Below, piece by piece: positions 46,649 to 56,083 of a stretch of 64,000 nt of DNA; position 1 is the stretch's first letter; each line of letters opens with the position of its first letter. The stretch is from Enterobacter cloacae complex sp. ECNIH7 (GTDB lineage: Bacteria; Pseudomonadota; Gammaproteobacteria; Enterobacterales; Enterobacteriaceae), in the NCBI RefSeq assembly GCF_002208095.1, contig NZ_CP017990.1, forward strand, positions 4,898,001-4,962,000, in the 5' to 3' direction. The position numbers were made by a program, and so were the translations under genes. The notes beneath the pieces were generated by a model. It had not been told where the DNA came from. It made no database searches and worked only from the letters and a program-made list of their open reading frames with translations.

Positions 46649-49192
46649 TCAGGAGAAATACTGTTGCAGCAGCGGCGCGGTGTCCTGATTGGCAGGCGCG
46701 GCAGGCGTTACGGCCTGGGTGCGGAACGGGATCACCTGCGTACGACCGTCGACGTTCACAATCTGGTAGAACTGCGGCAGGTTAAAGTTGATAAAGCTTG
46801 AGCCGTAGGTGAAACGGTCATGCGAAGAGGAGTAGAAGCGGCTGACGTCGCGCACCAGCTCCTCTTTACTGCCTTCACAGTGGTGATACACCTCGGCGCG
46901 GTTGGTTTCATCCAGAATGTAGATGTTGAACCCGGCATCGTCGCCCGACTCTTCAAAGAAGAACTGAATAATCCCTTCGCTGGCGAATCCGTCCACCACC
47001 TGCGGGAGCTTAACGTGGTTGGTTTCCACCTGCACCGACAGGCCATGCAGCTTGTTGTGTGAAATCGCGCCGTAGAACTCGATGGCGTTTTCCAGCTTCT
47101 GTACCGACACGTTCAGGCGTTCGAAGAACAGGCCCCAGGTCTGGCCGGAGACGCGCAGCGCTTTAAAGCGCCCGGTTTCCTGACGGGTACTGGAGAGACG
47201 CAGTTCGATACACTCAGAAACCAGCTGCTGCACGCGGGTACGAATTAAACCGCGCAGGTGCTGGCTGTAGCAGAACACCTCAACGCTGTCCGGCGGTGCG
47301 GCATCCTGGTGCATCTTGCCGAGAATCGTTTTCAGCGCTTCGATCATCGCCTGCTCGCCGTTGAAATGCAGGGTACGCACTTCGTTCCACGAGTTGCGGT
47401 ACAGCAGATCCACGCTGCCTACCAGGCAGTTTTGCTGCTCACCAAAGCTGAAGACGTCCAGCTTGCGGAAGTCAAAGTGAACTACCTGATTGCGGAAGGC
47501 CGCCGTCGGGTCGTATTCCAGGTTGACGATAATCGCCAGATGGCGAATCTCGCACGGGCTGTAGAGCGCTTTAGGCGTTGGGGCAGGCAGACGCAGCGGG
47601 AAGTGGTGCGACACATCCGCGACCATCTCCTGCAGCTTAGCGAGATCAACCACCTCGTTGCCTTTGATAAACAGGCGCGTGCGCGAGGTCAGCAGGCCGT
47701 TAAACCAGGCCCAGGCCACCAGCTTGTTCAGGTAGCGGTTATACTCCAGCGGCTGATGGCTGATGATTGAGTCCATGCTTGGCGCACGGTTATACAGATA
47801 CCATCCGGTGCGGTTTGCGCGGCCCAGCGGCACGTAGATAAAGGTCAGATTCGGTTCTGACAGGTCTGGCGAAATCTGCGGGTTAACCAGGGTGACTTTA
47901 CCCGGCAGCGCTTCAAACGCGGCATACAGCTTACGGGTTAATACCCCGATGTCCTGCGGGCTGGCGGAAACGCTGAGGTTGTTACGGCGCGCAAAGCGGA
48001 TCAGGTTACGATAGCTTTGCATCATCGCATCGAGCAGTTCGTTGTGCGCTTCACGCACCTGATCGATTTTCCAGTTGGCCCGGTTGTCGAGCATGGACAG
48101 ACGCGCTTCGTCCCATCCCCACTCTTTCACTAACTGACTGACCACTTCACGACGCCAGCCCACGCAGGCGCGCTCGCGGCTCAATTTCTCACAGACTTTG
48201 AGATAGAAACATCGACGCACCAGATCCAGACGCGTGGTGTCATCAATGGCTTTCAGGTATTCGGTCACGCGCTCCAGCATCATGCAGTAGGCGTCCAGCC
48301 CGAAGGAGACGATCTCCCCGTCGTGCAGACGTTGCTTGATATCTTTCGCCAGCAGGCGAGGCGTGGGGTATTCCCAGGAATAGGCTTCCAGCAGCAGCGT
48401 TTTCAGCACCGCTTTGTACGGCGAGTCGATACTTTTATAGAGCTGCCAGAGGCTTGCGCCAAAGTACTCTTCTGCTGACAGAGAGCTCAGACCGCCGAGG
48501 TCCAGCCATTCGTTTGGCGTCAGTACGCCCTGCGCGTAAAGCGACATGACGTAGTCATCGTAATGCTCTTCTTCTTCGCACGGGACCATATTCCACAGAA
48601 TACGCTTCCCGGCCAGACGCACGGCAGTACGGTAAAATTCATCCAGCAGTAAGATGTGCTGAGTCGAGCCGCAGTCCTCACCACCCAGACTGCCGCTTTC
48701 GTTATGGCGGAAACGGTTTTCATCAATCAGGAAGAAGCTTACTTCCACGCCGAGCGAGGCCGCCCAGCTCTCCAGCAGGCTGCACTTGCGCTGCAGCAGC
48801 TGACGCTCGTCGTTATCGAGCCAGGACTGATGGCAGACCCAGATGTCCAGGTCCGAAGAACAGCTTTGCCCTACCGATGAGGTGCTCCCCATCGAGTAAA
48901 CGCCGGTAATCGGTAGTTCACCTTTTGGAGACTCCTGTGGCGGCATGCCGCGGTAGAGTTCCAGTTCGTTGAGGTAATGCTGTTGGGTTTCATCAGGCGT
49001 GAAAAGGCAAATGCCCTGGGGAACGTTACCGTCAAGGTAGCCAGGCATCAGCGGATGGTGATAGTGCAATAATGTCGGCAGCAGACTGTATACCTGCTGG
49101 AAAGCAGGGCCCATGGCAGCAAGTGCGCGATCCACACGCAGTTGATTAATGGCATCCAGTCTCTGTTTCAGAGTCTCAATATAGAGGTACAA
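46649..49192 (-). CDS. cyaA: Class I adenylate cyclase CyaA
   Basis: CyaA makes cAMP for CRP-dependent catabolite control and is stimulated by phosphorylated EIIA-Glc. The 847-residue product (E. coli 848) has an N-terminal catalytic region (1 to about 420; [21 protein letters not shown] is the nucleotidyltransferase core with catalytic Asp residues) and a C-terminal regulatory region that responds to glucose. It starts with TTG and has a poor ribosome site, as in E. coli, where this keeps CyaA low. A CRP site lies upstream, consistent with feedback repression. Confidence 0.97.
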   Translation of the reverse strand: MYLYIETLKQRLDAINQLRVDRALAAMGPAFQQVYSLLPTLLHYHHPLMPGYLDGNVPQGICLFTPDETQQHYLNELELYRGMPPQESPKGELPITGVYSMGSTSSVGQSCSSDLDIWVCHQSWLDNDERQLLQRKCSLLESWAASLGVEVSFFLIDENRFRHNESGSLGGEDCGSTQHILLLDEFYRTAVRLAGKRILWNMVPCEEEEHYDDYVMSLYAQGVLTPNEWLDLGGLSSLSAEEYFGASLWQLYKSIDSPYKAVLKTLLLEAYSWEYPTPRLLAKDIKQRLHDGEIVSFGLDAYCMMLERVTEYLKAIDDTTRLDLVRRCFYLKVCEKLSRERACVGWRREVVSQLVKEWGWDEARLSMLDNRANWKIDQVREAHNELLDAMMQSYRNLIRFARRNNLSVSASPQDIGVLTRKLYAAFEALPGKVTLVNPQISPDLSEPNLTFIYVPLGRANRTGWYLYNRAPSMDSIISHQPLEYNRYLNKLVAWAWFNGLLTSRTRLFIKGNEVVDLAKLQEMVADVSHHFPLRLPAPTPKALYSPCEIRHLAIIVNLEYDPTAAFRNQVVHFDFRKLDVFSFGEQQNCLVGSVDLLYRNSWNEVRTLHFNGEQAMIEALKTILGKMHQDAAPPDSVEVFCYSQHLRGLIRTRVQQLVSECIELRLSSTRQETGRFKALRVSGQTWGLFFERLNVSVQKLENAIEFYGAISHNKLHGLSVQVETNHVKLPQVVDGFASEGIIQFFFEESGDDAGFNIYILDETNRAEVYHHCEGSKEELVRDVSRFYSSSHDRFTYGSSFINFNLPQFYQIVNVDGRTQVIPFRTQAVTPAAPANQDTAPLLQQYFS

Positions 49193-49333
49193 GACGTATC
49201 GCCTGATGTTTCCGGGCGTCGCAAGCTATTCAAAACACGAATAACAGCGGACCCGCAGTATTTCAAAAAGATAACCGTTACCCTTTTTCGCCCTTATCAT
49301 TTTTGGTGGTACCGACGAAAAAATGGTCTAAAA

Positions 49334-49349
49334 CGTGATCAATTTAACA
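49334..49349 (-). promoter_or_regulatory. CRP site in the cyaA-hemC intergenic region
   Basis: On the minus strand TGTTA-N6-TCACG matches the CRP consensus TGTGA-N6-TCACA at 8 of 10 positions, and the surrounding bases match the E. coli cyaA control region. CRP here represses cyaA by feedback. The 350-nt gap holds divergent promoters and no gene. Confidence 0.75.
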
Positions 49350-49358
49350 CCTTGCCGG

Positions 49359-49386
49359 TTGACCGTAAAGAAAGATGCGCTACATA
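49359..49386 (+). promoter_or_regulatory. Predicted hemCDXY promoter
   Basis: TTGACC (49359-49364) and TACATA (49381-49386) with a 16-bp spacer are in the right place for hemC, about 155 nt before its ATG. It is a consensus-based prediction only. Confidence 0.45.
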
Positions 49387-49542
49387 CAAGTGTAGCACCG
49401 TTCTGTACGTGTAAATTCCTGAATACGGCTATGGCTGACGAATACGCCGCCCTGTCCCTCTCGCGCTTCATCAACCGTAAAACTGCCATCCCAGAGTCAA
49501 CAATGTTAGGATGGTTAGCGATTGATAATGACGGTAACAAGC

Positions 49543-50484
49543 ATGTTAGACAATGTTTTGAGAATTGCCACACGCCAAAGCCCCCTCGCGCTCTGGCAGG
49601 CACATTATGTGAAGCAGCGCCTTGAAGCCTGCCACAGTGGATTGCGCGTCGAGCTGGTGCCGATGGTCACGCGCGGTGACGTGATCCTTGATACGCCCCT
49701 GGCGAAAGTGGGCGGCAAAGGCCTGTTTGTCAAAGAACTGGAACTGGCATTGCTTGAGAACCGCGCCGATATCGCCGTACATTCGATGAAAGACGTGCCC
49801 GTCGAGTTCCCGGAAGGGCTGGGGCTGGTGACCATCTGCGAGCGCGAAGATCCGCGTGATGCGTTTGTCTCTAACCACTATGACTCGCTCGACGCGCTGC
49901 CGGAGGGTAGCGTGGTTGGCACGTCCAGTTTACGCCGTCAGTGTCAGCTGGCAGAGCGCCGTCCTGACCTGATCATTCGCTCGCTGCGCGGTAACGTCGG
50001 CACGCGTCTTGGCAAGCTGGATAACGGCGATTACGATGCCATTATCCTCGCCGTTGCCGGCCTGAAGCGTCTGGGGCTGGAGTCGCGCATTCGCGTGGCG
50101 TTGCCGCCAGAGCTGTCGCTGCCGGCCGTGGGCCAGGGTGCCGTCGGCATCGAGTGTCGTCTGGACGATGCGCGTACCCGCGAACTGCTCGCGCCGCTGA
50201 ACCATGACGAGACCGCTATTCGCGTAAAAGCCGAGCGTGCGATGAATACCCGCCTCGAAGGGGGATGCCAGGTACCGATTGGCAGCTATGCTGAATTAAC
50301 AGAAGGCGAACTGTGGCTGCGCGCGCTGGTGGGCGCCCCGGACGGTTCGCAGATGGTACGCGGCGAACGTCGCGGTAAAGCGCAAGATGCCGAGCAGCTT
50401 GGCGTGTCGCTGGCTGAAGAGCTGCTGGATAACGGCGCCCGCGAGATTCTGGCTGACGTTTATAATGGAGAGCCCCCTGCATGA
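49543..50484 (+). CDS. hemC: Hydroxymethylbilane synthase (porphobilinogen deaminase) HemC
   Basis: HemC joins four porphobilinogen molecules into hydroxymethylbilane. The 313-residue product carries the dipyrromethane cofactor on Cys242 ([10 protein letters not shown]), the catalytic Asp in [10 protein letters not shown] and basic residues in [10 protein letters not shown] and [11 protein letters not shown] used the ATG giving [14 protein letters not shown], the E. coli length; an upstream ATG would add 7 residues. It overlaps hemD by 4 nt. Confidence 0.97.
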   Translation: MLDNVLRIATRQSPLALWQAHYVKQRLEACHSGLRVELVPMVTRGDVILDTPLAKVGGKGLFVKELELALLENRADIAVHSMKDVPVEFPEGLGLVTICEREDPRDAFVSNHYDSLDALPEGSVVGTSSLRRQCQLAERRPDLIIRSLRGNVGTRLGKLDNGDYDAIILAVAGLKRLGLESRIRVALPPELSLPAVGQGAVGIECRLDDARTRELLAPLNHDETAIRVKAERAMNTRLEGGCQVPIGSYAELTEGELWLRALVGAPDGSQMVRGERRGKAQDAEQLGVSLAEELLDNGAREILADVYNGEPPA

Positions 50485-51221
50485 GTATTCTTGTCACCCG
50501 CCCTTCTCCCGCAGGAGAGCAGTTAGTGAGCCGTCTGCGCGCACTGGGGCAGGTGGCCTGGAGTTTTCCGCTCATTGAATTCTCCCCCGGTCGGGAGCTC
50601 TCCGCGCTCGCCGACCAGATGAATACTCTTCAAGAAGGCGACCTGCTGTTTGCGCTGTCGCAACATGCCGTGGAATTTGCCCACGCGCAGCTGCAACAGC
50701 AGGGTTTGACCTGGCCAGCCGCCCCCCGCTATTTCGCGATTGGCCGCACAACGGCACTGGCGCTGCATACCGTAAGCAGCGTGGACGTTTGTTACCCGTT
50801 AGATCGGGAAATCAGTGAAGTCTTGCTACAATTACCTGAATTACAAACTATTGCCGGAAAGCGCGCGCTCATTTTGCGCGGTAACGGGGGCCGCGAGCTG
50901 CTGGGCGAAACGCTGCGTGAACGTGGTGCAGACGTGACGTTCACTGAGTGCTATCAGCGTTGTGCAAAACACTACGATGGCGCGGAAGAGGCGATGCGCT
51001 GGCACGCGCGCGGCATTAATACGCTGGTGGTCACCAGCGGTGAAATGTTACAACAGCTTTGGTCGCTGATACCGCTCTGGTATCGCGAAAACTGGTTACT
51101 CCGCTGTCGGCTTCTGGTCGTCAGTGAGCGTCTGGCGAACCAGGCCCGGGAACTGGGCTGGCAGGATATTCGGATCGCTGATAACGCCGACAACGATGCG
51201 CTGCTGCGCGCATTACAATAA
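50481..51221 (+). CDS. hemD: Uroporphyrinogen-III synthase HemD
   Basis: HemD closes hydroxymethylbilane with inversion of ring D to uroporphyrinogen III. The 246-residue product, the E. coli length, has the two-domain fold of the family: an N-terminal half starting [15 protein letters not shown] and a second half with TFTECYQR and VVTSGEML. Sequence conservation is low in this family, so identification rests on length and position between hemC and hemX. Confidence 0.96.
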   Translation: MSILVTRPSPAGEQLVSRLRALGQVAWSFPLIEFSPGRELSALADQMNTLQEGDLLFALSQHAVEFAHAQLQQQGLTWPAAPRYFAIGRTTALALHTVSSVDVCYPLDREISEVLLQLPELQTIAGKRALILRGNGGRELLGETLRERGADVTFTECYQRCAKHYDGAEEAMRWHARGINTLVVTSGEMLQQLWSLIPLWYRENWLLRCRLLVVSERLANQARELGWQDIRIADNADNDALLRALQ

Positions 51222-51241
51222 CTCTCAAATGGGAAGCCATA

Positions 51242-52438
51242 ATGACGGAACACGACAAATCCTCCGCCGTGGTTGAAGAGACCAGGGAGACTGTGGAGAC
51301 GACGCCACAGCCAGAGACGACAGAGAAAACCGCTGAGAAGAAAAACGGCAGCAACAAAACGAGCCTCGCGCTGAGCGCGATTGCCATCGCCATTGCGCTG
51401 GCTGCAGGGGTTGGCCTGTACGGTCTGGTGAAGCAACAGGGCGCTAACCAGACGTCCACCAGCGATGCGCTGGTGAATCAGCTCACTGCCCTGCAAAAAG
51501 CGCAGGAGACGCAGAAAACCGAGCTGGAAACGGTGATTAAGCAGCAGGCCGCCGCGCTTGCCGAGGCGAACCGCAAACAGGAAGAGCTGGCTAAACAGCT
51601 GGGCGACGTGCAGCAGAAAGTCGCCACGATTTCCGGTACCGATGCCAAAACCTGGCTGCTCTCGCAGGCTGACTTCCTGGTGAAGCTCGCCGGACGTAAG
51701 CTCTGGAGCGATCAGGACGTTACCACTGCCGCCGCGCTGCTGAAAAGCGCCGATGCGAGCCTGGCAGACATGAACGACCCGAGCCTCATTACCGCACGTC
51801 GCGCGATCACCGAAGACATCGCCAGCCTCTCCGCCGTCTCGCAGGTGGATTACGACGGCATTATCCTCAAGGTGAACCAGCTGTCGAATCAGATTGATAA
51901 CCTGCAGCTGGCGGATAATAACGACGACGACTCCCCGATGGATTCCGACGGTACCGAGCTTTCCAGCTCCCTGAGCGAATGGCGCATAAACCTGCAGAAA
52001 AGCTGGCAGAACTTTATGGACAGCTTCATCACTATCCGCCGTCGCGACGAAACCGCCGTGCCGCTGCTGGCGCCGAACCAGGATATCTATCTGCGCGAGA
52101 ACATCCGTTCCCGCCTGCTGGTTGCGGCTCAGGCCGTGCCGCGTCATCAGGAAGAGACCTACAAACAGGCGCTGGATAACGTCTCAACGTGGGTACGCGC
52201 CTACTACAACACCGATGATGCGACGACCACCGCCTTCCTCGAAGACATTGATAAGCTGAGCCAGCAGAACATCACCATGAACGTGCCGGATAAGCTGGCC
52301 AGCCAGCCGATTCTGGAGAAACTGATGCAAACGCGCGTACGTAACCTGCTGGCGCAGCCGGGCGTACCGGCAGAGCCGTCGGGCGGAGCGGCACCTGCCC
52401 CGGCTCCGGCGCCTGAAAGCGCACCGCAAGGAGAGTAA
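51242..52438 (+). CDS. hemX: HemX, membrane-anchored uroporphyrinogen-III C-methyltransferase-like protein
   Basis: A 398-residue protein (E. coli 393) of the hemCDXY operon. It has a cytoplasmic charged N terminus, a transmembrane helix (about 42-61), a periplasmic coiled coil (about 75-125), an alpha-helical domain and a Pro/Ala-rich tail. Despite its old annotation it lacks a recognisable SAM-binding methyltransferase core, so a structural or regulatory role in the haem pathway is more likely. It overlaps the possible first ATG of hemY. Confidence 0.92.
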   Translation: MTEHDKSSAVVEETRETVETTPQPETTEKTAEKKNGSNKTSLALSAIAIAIALAAGVGLYGLVKQQGANQTSTSDALVNQLTALQKAQETQKTELETVIKQQAAALAEANRKQEELAKQLGDVQQKVATISGTDAKTWLLSQADFLVKLAGRKLWSDQDVTTAAALLKSADASLADMNDPSLITARRAITEDIASLSAVSQVDYDGIILKVNQLSNQIDNLQLADNNDDDSPMDSDGTELSSSLSEWRINLQKSWQNFMDSFITIRRRDETAVPLLAPNQDIYLRENIRSRLLVAAQAVPRHQEETYKQALDNVSTWVRAYYNTDDATTTAFLEDIDKLSQQNITMNVPDKLASQPILEKLMQTRVRNLLAQPGVPAEPSGGAAPAPAPAPESAPQGE

Positions 52439-52440
52439 TG

Positions 52441-53640
52441 ATGCTAAAAGTTCTCTTACTCTTCATCCTGCTGATCGCCGGGATCGTGCTGGGCCCCATG
52501 CTTGCGGGCCATCAGGGTTACGTCCTGATCCAGACCGATAACTACAACATTGAAACCAGCGTAACCGGCCTGACGATCATTCTGATCCTCGGCGTGGTGG
52601 TGCTGTTTGCGATCGAGTGGATCCTGCGCCGCATTTTCCGCACCGGTGCCCACACGCGCGGCTGGTTCGTTGGACGTAAACGCCGCCGCGCCCGTAAACA
52701 AACCGAGCAGGCGCTGCTTAAGCTTGCCGAGGGTGACTATCAGCAGGTTGAAAAGCTGATGTCGAAAAACGCTGACCATGCTGAACAGCCGGTGGTGAAT
52801 TATCTGCTCGCAGCCGAAGCGGCGCAGCAGCGCGGTGACGAAGCCCGCGCTAATCAGCATCTGGAGCGGGCGGCAGAGCTGGCGTCCGGTGACCCAATTC
52901 CTGTGGAAATTACCCGCGTCCGCCTGCAGCTGGCACGCAATGAGAACCACGCGGCTCGCCACGGTATCGATCGCCTGCTGGAAGTTGCGCCACGTCATCC
53001 GGAAGTGCTGCGTCTTGCCGAGCAGGCGTATATTCGTACCGGCGCCTGGGGTTCGCTGCTGGACATCATTCCGTCGATGGCGAAAGCCGAGGTGGGCGAC
53101 GATGAACATCGTGATGAGCTTCAGCGTCTGGCATGGATTGGCCTCATGGATCAGGCGCGCGCCGACCTGGGCAGCGACGGTCTGAAAACGTGGTGGAAGA
53201 ATCAGAGCCGTAAGACGCGCCAGCAGGTTCCTCTGCAGGTCGCAATGGCGGAACATCTTATTGAATGTGACGATCATGACACGGCTCAGGAGATCCTCCT
53301 CGACGGCCTGAAGCGCCAGTATGACGATCGTCTGGTGATGGTGATCCCGCGCCTGAAAACCAATAATCCTGAGCAAATCGAAAAAGTGCTGCGTCAGCAG
53401 ATTAAAAGCGTCGGCGATCGTCCGCTGCTGTGGAGCACCCTCGGTCAGTCGTTAATGAAGCATGGCGAATGGCAGGAGGCGAGCCTCGCCTTCCGTGCGG
53501 CGCTGAAACAGCGTCCGGACGCGTTTGACTACGCGTGGCTTGCCGATACGCTGGACAAGCAGCATAAGCCGGAAGAGGCAGCCGCCATGCGGCGTGACGG
53601 ATTGCTGCTAACGCTGCAAAATAACGGTACGCCGCAGTAA
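52441..53640 (+). CDS. hemY: HemY, TPR-containing inner-membrane protein of haem synthesis
   Basis: A 399-residue protein of the hemCDXY operon with two N-terminal transmembrane helices (about 2-22 and 40-62), a basic stretch (GRKRRRARKQ) and a TPR-rich C-terminal domain (LLAAEAAQQRGDEARA, TLGQSLMKHGEW). It is unrelated to the Gram-positive HemY oxidase. The specific function is unknown; TPR domains suggest a scaffold for haem enzymes. Two ATG codons are adjacent after the hemX stop; I chose the second, as in E. coli (MLKVLLLF) and with better RBS spacing. Confidence 0.93.
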   Translation: MLKVLLLFILLIAGIVLGPMLAGHQGYVLIQTDNYNIETSVTGLTIILILGVVVLFAIEWILRRIFRTGAHTRGWFVGRKRRRARKQTEQALLKLAEGDYQQVEKLMSKNADHAEQPVVNYLLAAEAAQQRGDEARANQHLERAAELASGDPIPVEITRVRLQLARNENHAARHGIDRLLEVAPRHPEVLRLAEQAYIRTGAWGSLLDIIPSMAKAEVGDDEHRDELQRLAWIGLMDQARADLGSDGLKTWWKNQSRKTRQQVPLQVAMAEHLIECDDHDTAQEILLDGLKRQYDDRLVMVIPRLKTNNPEQIEKVLRQQIKSVGDRPLLWSTLGQSLMKHGEWQEASLAFRAALKQRPDAFDYAWLADTLDKQHKPEEAAAMRRDGLLLTLQNNGTPQ

Positions 53641-53646
53641 ATAAAA

Positions 53647-53672
53647 AGGAGGCCAGAGGGCCTCCTTTTTTT
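53647..53672 (+). terminator. hemCDXY terminator
   Basis: An AGGAGGCC / GGCCTCCT stem with a 4-nt loop is followed by seven T, only a few bases after the hemY stop codon. Confidence 0.92.
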
Positions 53673-53812
53673 ATCGCCTTTCTCCTGCTACATTCTTTGC
53701 ACCCACATCCGCAAACGAATCCGCCAATGTAACGATGTCTTTTCATTAACCTTTTTTCACACACGCGCACATTTTGCAGCGTGGACTAAATCGTTTTTGA
53801 AAGGAAATCTCA

Positions 53813-55024
53813 ATGAACTCGCTTTTGTATGCGCTTATCCAGGCGCTGCGCTGCCACCGCTGGCTGCGCCTGCTTGCCTGTGCTTTTATCTTTTCGTCAC
53901 TGGGGAATGGTCTAACCCAGGTTGTGGTATTCGGTTTGCTGCTAGCGTGGTCAGCCCCGCCCGCTCTGCTCACTCTCGCTTTTCTTTTCGCTACGGTACC
54001 TGGGTTCATCGGCAGCATATTAGGCGAAAAACTGTGCTCGCTCTTTTCGCCGATATCGCTGCTGATACTGACCGAGGTGCTGGGCTTGCTCGCCCTGCTC
54101 TTTCCTCTGCTTGGCGTGGGTTACCACAGCGTTGCCGCATTGCTCGCCGTGCAATCCACCGAAGCCCTGCTCAGCGGGATGAGCTGGCCCGCGCTGACAT
54201 TGCTCTTTAAGCGCGGACTTAGCGAAGCAGAGCTGCCCGCTGCAACCTGTCTGGAAAATGTGATTTTCGCTTCTCAGGTGTTATTAGGGACCGGACTCGG
54301 CGTGGTGCTGTTTCAGAAGACATCCGTGTTTACCCTACTGGCCATTGATGCCGCGAGTTTTCTGGGCTCATTAGTACTACTATGGCTGGCTGGACGCCGG
54401 TTTTCTCCGACACCAGGCCCCACCACTATGGAAAAGGGGGATGCAGCAACATTACGCTGGCAGGCGTTGACCGTTCGGCAGAAACGCAGCCTGCTCATCC
54501 TGCCGGCGCTGGCCGCCGTCGGCTCACCGGCGATGGCGCTTCTTCCGGCACTGGCCCAGCAGCTCCGTCCTCAGGATGCGGCGGGCCTTGCTTTGCCTTT
54601 GCTTTTCGCGAGGAGTCTGGGGCAGCTTTGTGGCCCCCTGCTGCTAAAAAAAGAGAGCCTGACGCGCTTTGCGGCCCACACGCCACGAATAATCGTTTGC
54701 CTGAGCATCTTTCTGGCCGCTTATGGCATGCTGCCGTTTTTGTCCGGGTGGACAGTATGTGCGCTGGGGATGATCTTTATCGCGCATCTGGCCTCGAATG
54801 TTCTCTTCGCAGCGGGCACGTTTGGGGTACTCAGTAGTTTTCCTTTCACGCAAACCGCTTCGGCCAGCGGTAAAGCCTGGCGCTGGCAAACGCTCAGCGC
54901 CTCTCTTTTCACCGGCATTGCAGCGGCGGTGGCTTCAGGATTTGGCTCAGTACAGGCGCTCTATGCTGTCTCTGCATCGGCCCTGCTGATGGTTGCCCTG
55001 ATCATGCGCTTGTATCGGGAATAA
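53813..55024 (+). CDS. MFS-type transporter of unknown substrate
   Basis: A 403-residue, strongly hydrophobic protein with 11-12 predicted transmembrane helices, including LAFLFATVPGFIGSILGEKL, SLLILTEVLGLLALLFPLLG and VALIMRLYRE at the end. It looks like a half-divided MFS carrier with a charged middle loop (about 200-220, GPTTMEKGDAAT). I do not recognise a substrate-specific signature. It sits between hemY and glmZ, where E. coli K-12 carries aslA and aslB, so this is an accessory position. Codon usage is less GC-rich in places than in its neighbours, which is compatible with later acquisition. Confidence 0.8.
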   Translation: MNSLLYALIQALRCHRWLRLLACAFIFSSLGNGLTQVVVFGLLLAWSAPPALLTLAFLFATVPGFIGSILGEKLCSLFSPISLLILTEVLGLLALLFPLLGVGYHSVAALLAVQSTEALLSGMSWPALTLLFKRGLSEAELPAATCLENVIFASQVLLGTGLGVVLFQKTSVFTLLAIDAASFLGSLVLLWLAGRRFSPTPGPTTMEKGDAATLRWQALTVRQKRSLLILPALAAVGSPAMALLPALAQQLRPQDAAGLALPLLFARSLGQLCGPLLLKKESLTRFAAHTPRIIVCLSIFLAAYGMLPFLSGWTVCALGMIFIAHLASNVLFAAGTFGVLSSFPFTQTASASGKAWRWQTLSASLFTGIAAAVASGFGSVQALYAVSASALLMVALIMRLYRE

Positions 55025-55029
55025 GGCAT

Positions 55030-55232
55030 AAAAAAACGCCTGCTATAAAAGCAGGCGTCAAAACAGGTCTGTAAGACAACATATTTGGTGCTTCACTCAA
55101 CGTTGTGTCCATGGTGTCTGATGAGGCCGAAGCGACATCTGTCAGTGGACGATAAGCACCGTAAATGGCTCTGCGTCATTCCTGAGTTTATGAGGCACTA
55201 AGGCGAACATAAGAGATGGAATGAGCATCTAC
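55030..55232 (-). ncRNA. glmZ: Small RNA GlmZ
   Basis: GlmZ is the Hfq-dependent RNA that base-pairs with glmS mRNA to activate glucosamine-6-phosphate synthase synthesis; RapZ directs its cleavage by RNase E, and GlmY protects it by sequestering RapZ. The minus strand starts GTAGATGCTCATTCC and contains GACACCATGGACACAACG and the glmS-pairing region, and ends in a GCCTGC / GCAGGC hairpin followed by seven T. The length is about 203 nt (E. coli 207). Placing it in the hemY-tRNA interval matches the conserved location. Several RNA segments are almost identical to E. coli. Confidence 0.92.
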
Positions 55233-55236
55233 ACGC

Positions 55237-55260
55237 ATATTATTGCACGTAACGTGCCAA
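55237..55260 (-). promoter_or_regulatory. Overlapping sigma-54 and sigma-70 promoters of glmZ
   Basis: On the minus strand TTGGCACG-N4-GTGCA places the sigma-54 GG at -25/-26 and GC at -13/-14 relative to the predicted start at 55232. A sigma-70 -10 element TAATAT at 55237-55242 (-6 to -11) overlaps it. This fits published reports that enterobacterial glmY/glmZ genes have sigma-54 and sigma-70 promoters sharing one start. Confidence 0.75.
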
Positions 55261-55366
55261 TATAACACCCAGAACTTTTACATGACGCAACATTTTAAGA
55301 TAAAAGGAAATTATGCTGCTAAGCGCCGTCTTAAGCGCTACAACGTATCGGGAAAAGGGGGGAATA

Positions 55367-55384
55367 TGTCGCCAGGAGGAGACA
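55367..55384. promoter_or_regulatory. Putative GlrR activator site upstream of glmZ
   Basis: TGTC-N10-GACA (55367-55384) is an exact match to the GlrR half-site pair and lies about 135-153 bp upstream of the glmZ start, where sigma-54 enhancer sites are expected. I found only one clear copy; glmY-type promoters often have three. The rest of 55233-55500 holds no gene. Confidence 0.6.
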
Positions 55385-55501
55385 GCAAAACCCATAAATG
55401 TTTTTTTATCTAACTTTCAATGAGTTGTATGTCGCTGGATTGCGACAATGAAAAAGGACGCTGTCGGAGAATGACTACAGGGATGAGAAGCCGCAGAAAA
55501 C

Positions 55502-55526
55502 AAAAAACCCCGCCGAAGCGGGGTTC
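55502..55526 (-). terminator. Terminator of the argX-hisR-leuT-proM operon
   Basis: On the minus strand the stem ACCCCGC / GCGGGGT is followed by TTTTTTG, just after tRNA-Pro. It ends the tRNA operon ahead of glmZ. Confidence 0.88.
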
Positions 55527-55531
55527 AAAAT

Positions 55532-55608
55532 TGGTCGGCGAGAGAGGATTCGAACCTCCGACCCACTGGTCCCAAACCAGTTGCGCTACCAAGCTGCGCT
55601 ACTCGCCG
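55532..55608 (-). tRNA. proM: tRNA-Pro (anticodon TGG)
   Basis: A 77-nt cloverleaf starting CGGCGAGTAGCGC, anticodon loop TTTGGGA, with encoded CCA. It is the last member of a four-tRNA operon. Confidence 0.97.
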
Positions 55609-55653
55609 ATGTACTGCTTTTTGAATTTTTAGTTCAATTCATTTAAAAAGTCG

Positions 55654-55739
55654 TGGTGCGAGGGGGGGGACTCGAACCCCCACATCCAAAGGACACTAAC
55701 ACCTGAAGCTAGCGCGTCTACCAATTCCGCCACCTTCGC
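55654..55739 (-). tRNA. leuT: tRNA-Leu (anticodon CAG)
   Basis: An 86-nt class II tRNA starting GCGAAGGTGGCGG with a long variable arm and anticodon loop TTCAGGT, with encoded CCA. It is the third gene of the operon. Confidence 0.97.
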
Positions 55740-55761
55740 AATTCACAACTCTTTCAAATAA

Positions 55762-55837
55762 TGGGGTGGCTAATGGGATTCGAACCCACGACAACTGGAA
55801 TCACAATCCAGGGCTCTACCAACTGAGCTATAGCCAC
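55762..55837 (-). tRNA. hisR: tRNA-His (anticodon GTG)
   Basis: A 76-nt cloverleaf starting GTGGCTATAGCTC, anticodon loop TTGTGAT, with an encoded CCA end. It is the second gene of the operon and the source of the charged tRNA read by his-operon attenuation. Confidence 0.97.
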
Positions 55838-55904
55838 CACTGTATTCTTTCACGCGGTACTGACTACTTCTCAGACCACCGCAGCTCTAGCGCCGGGACT
55901 AAAA

Positions 55905-55981
<77 letters not shown>

Positions 55982-56083
55982 TTAGCGCCGTTGCGGGGCT
56001 GGATATTACGTACCTCCGTCCCCGCTGTCTAGTGCTTTTTTGAAAAAAATGCGCGTTTGGTTATGGTTTGCACATTTTGCCGC

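Noticed and set aside
55233-55500. Protein-coding gene between glmZ and the tRNA operon
   Set aside because: Small frames exist but none has a ribosome site or family resemblance; the interval is explained by glmZ regulation and the tRNA terminator.
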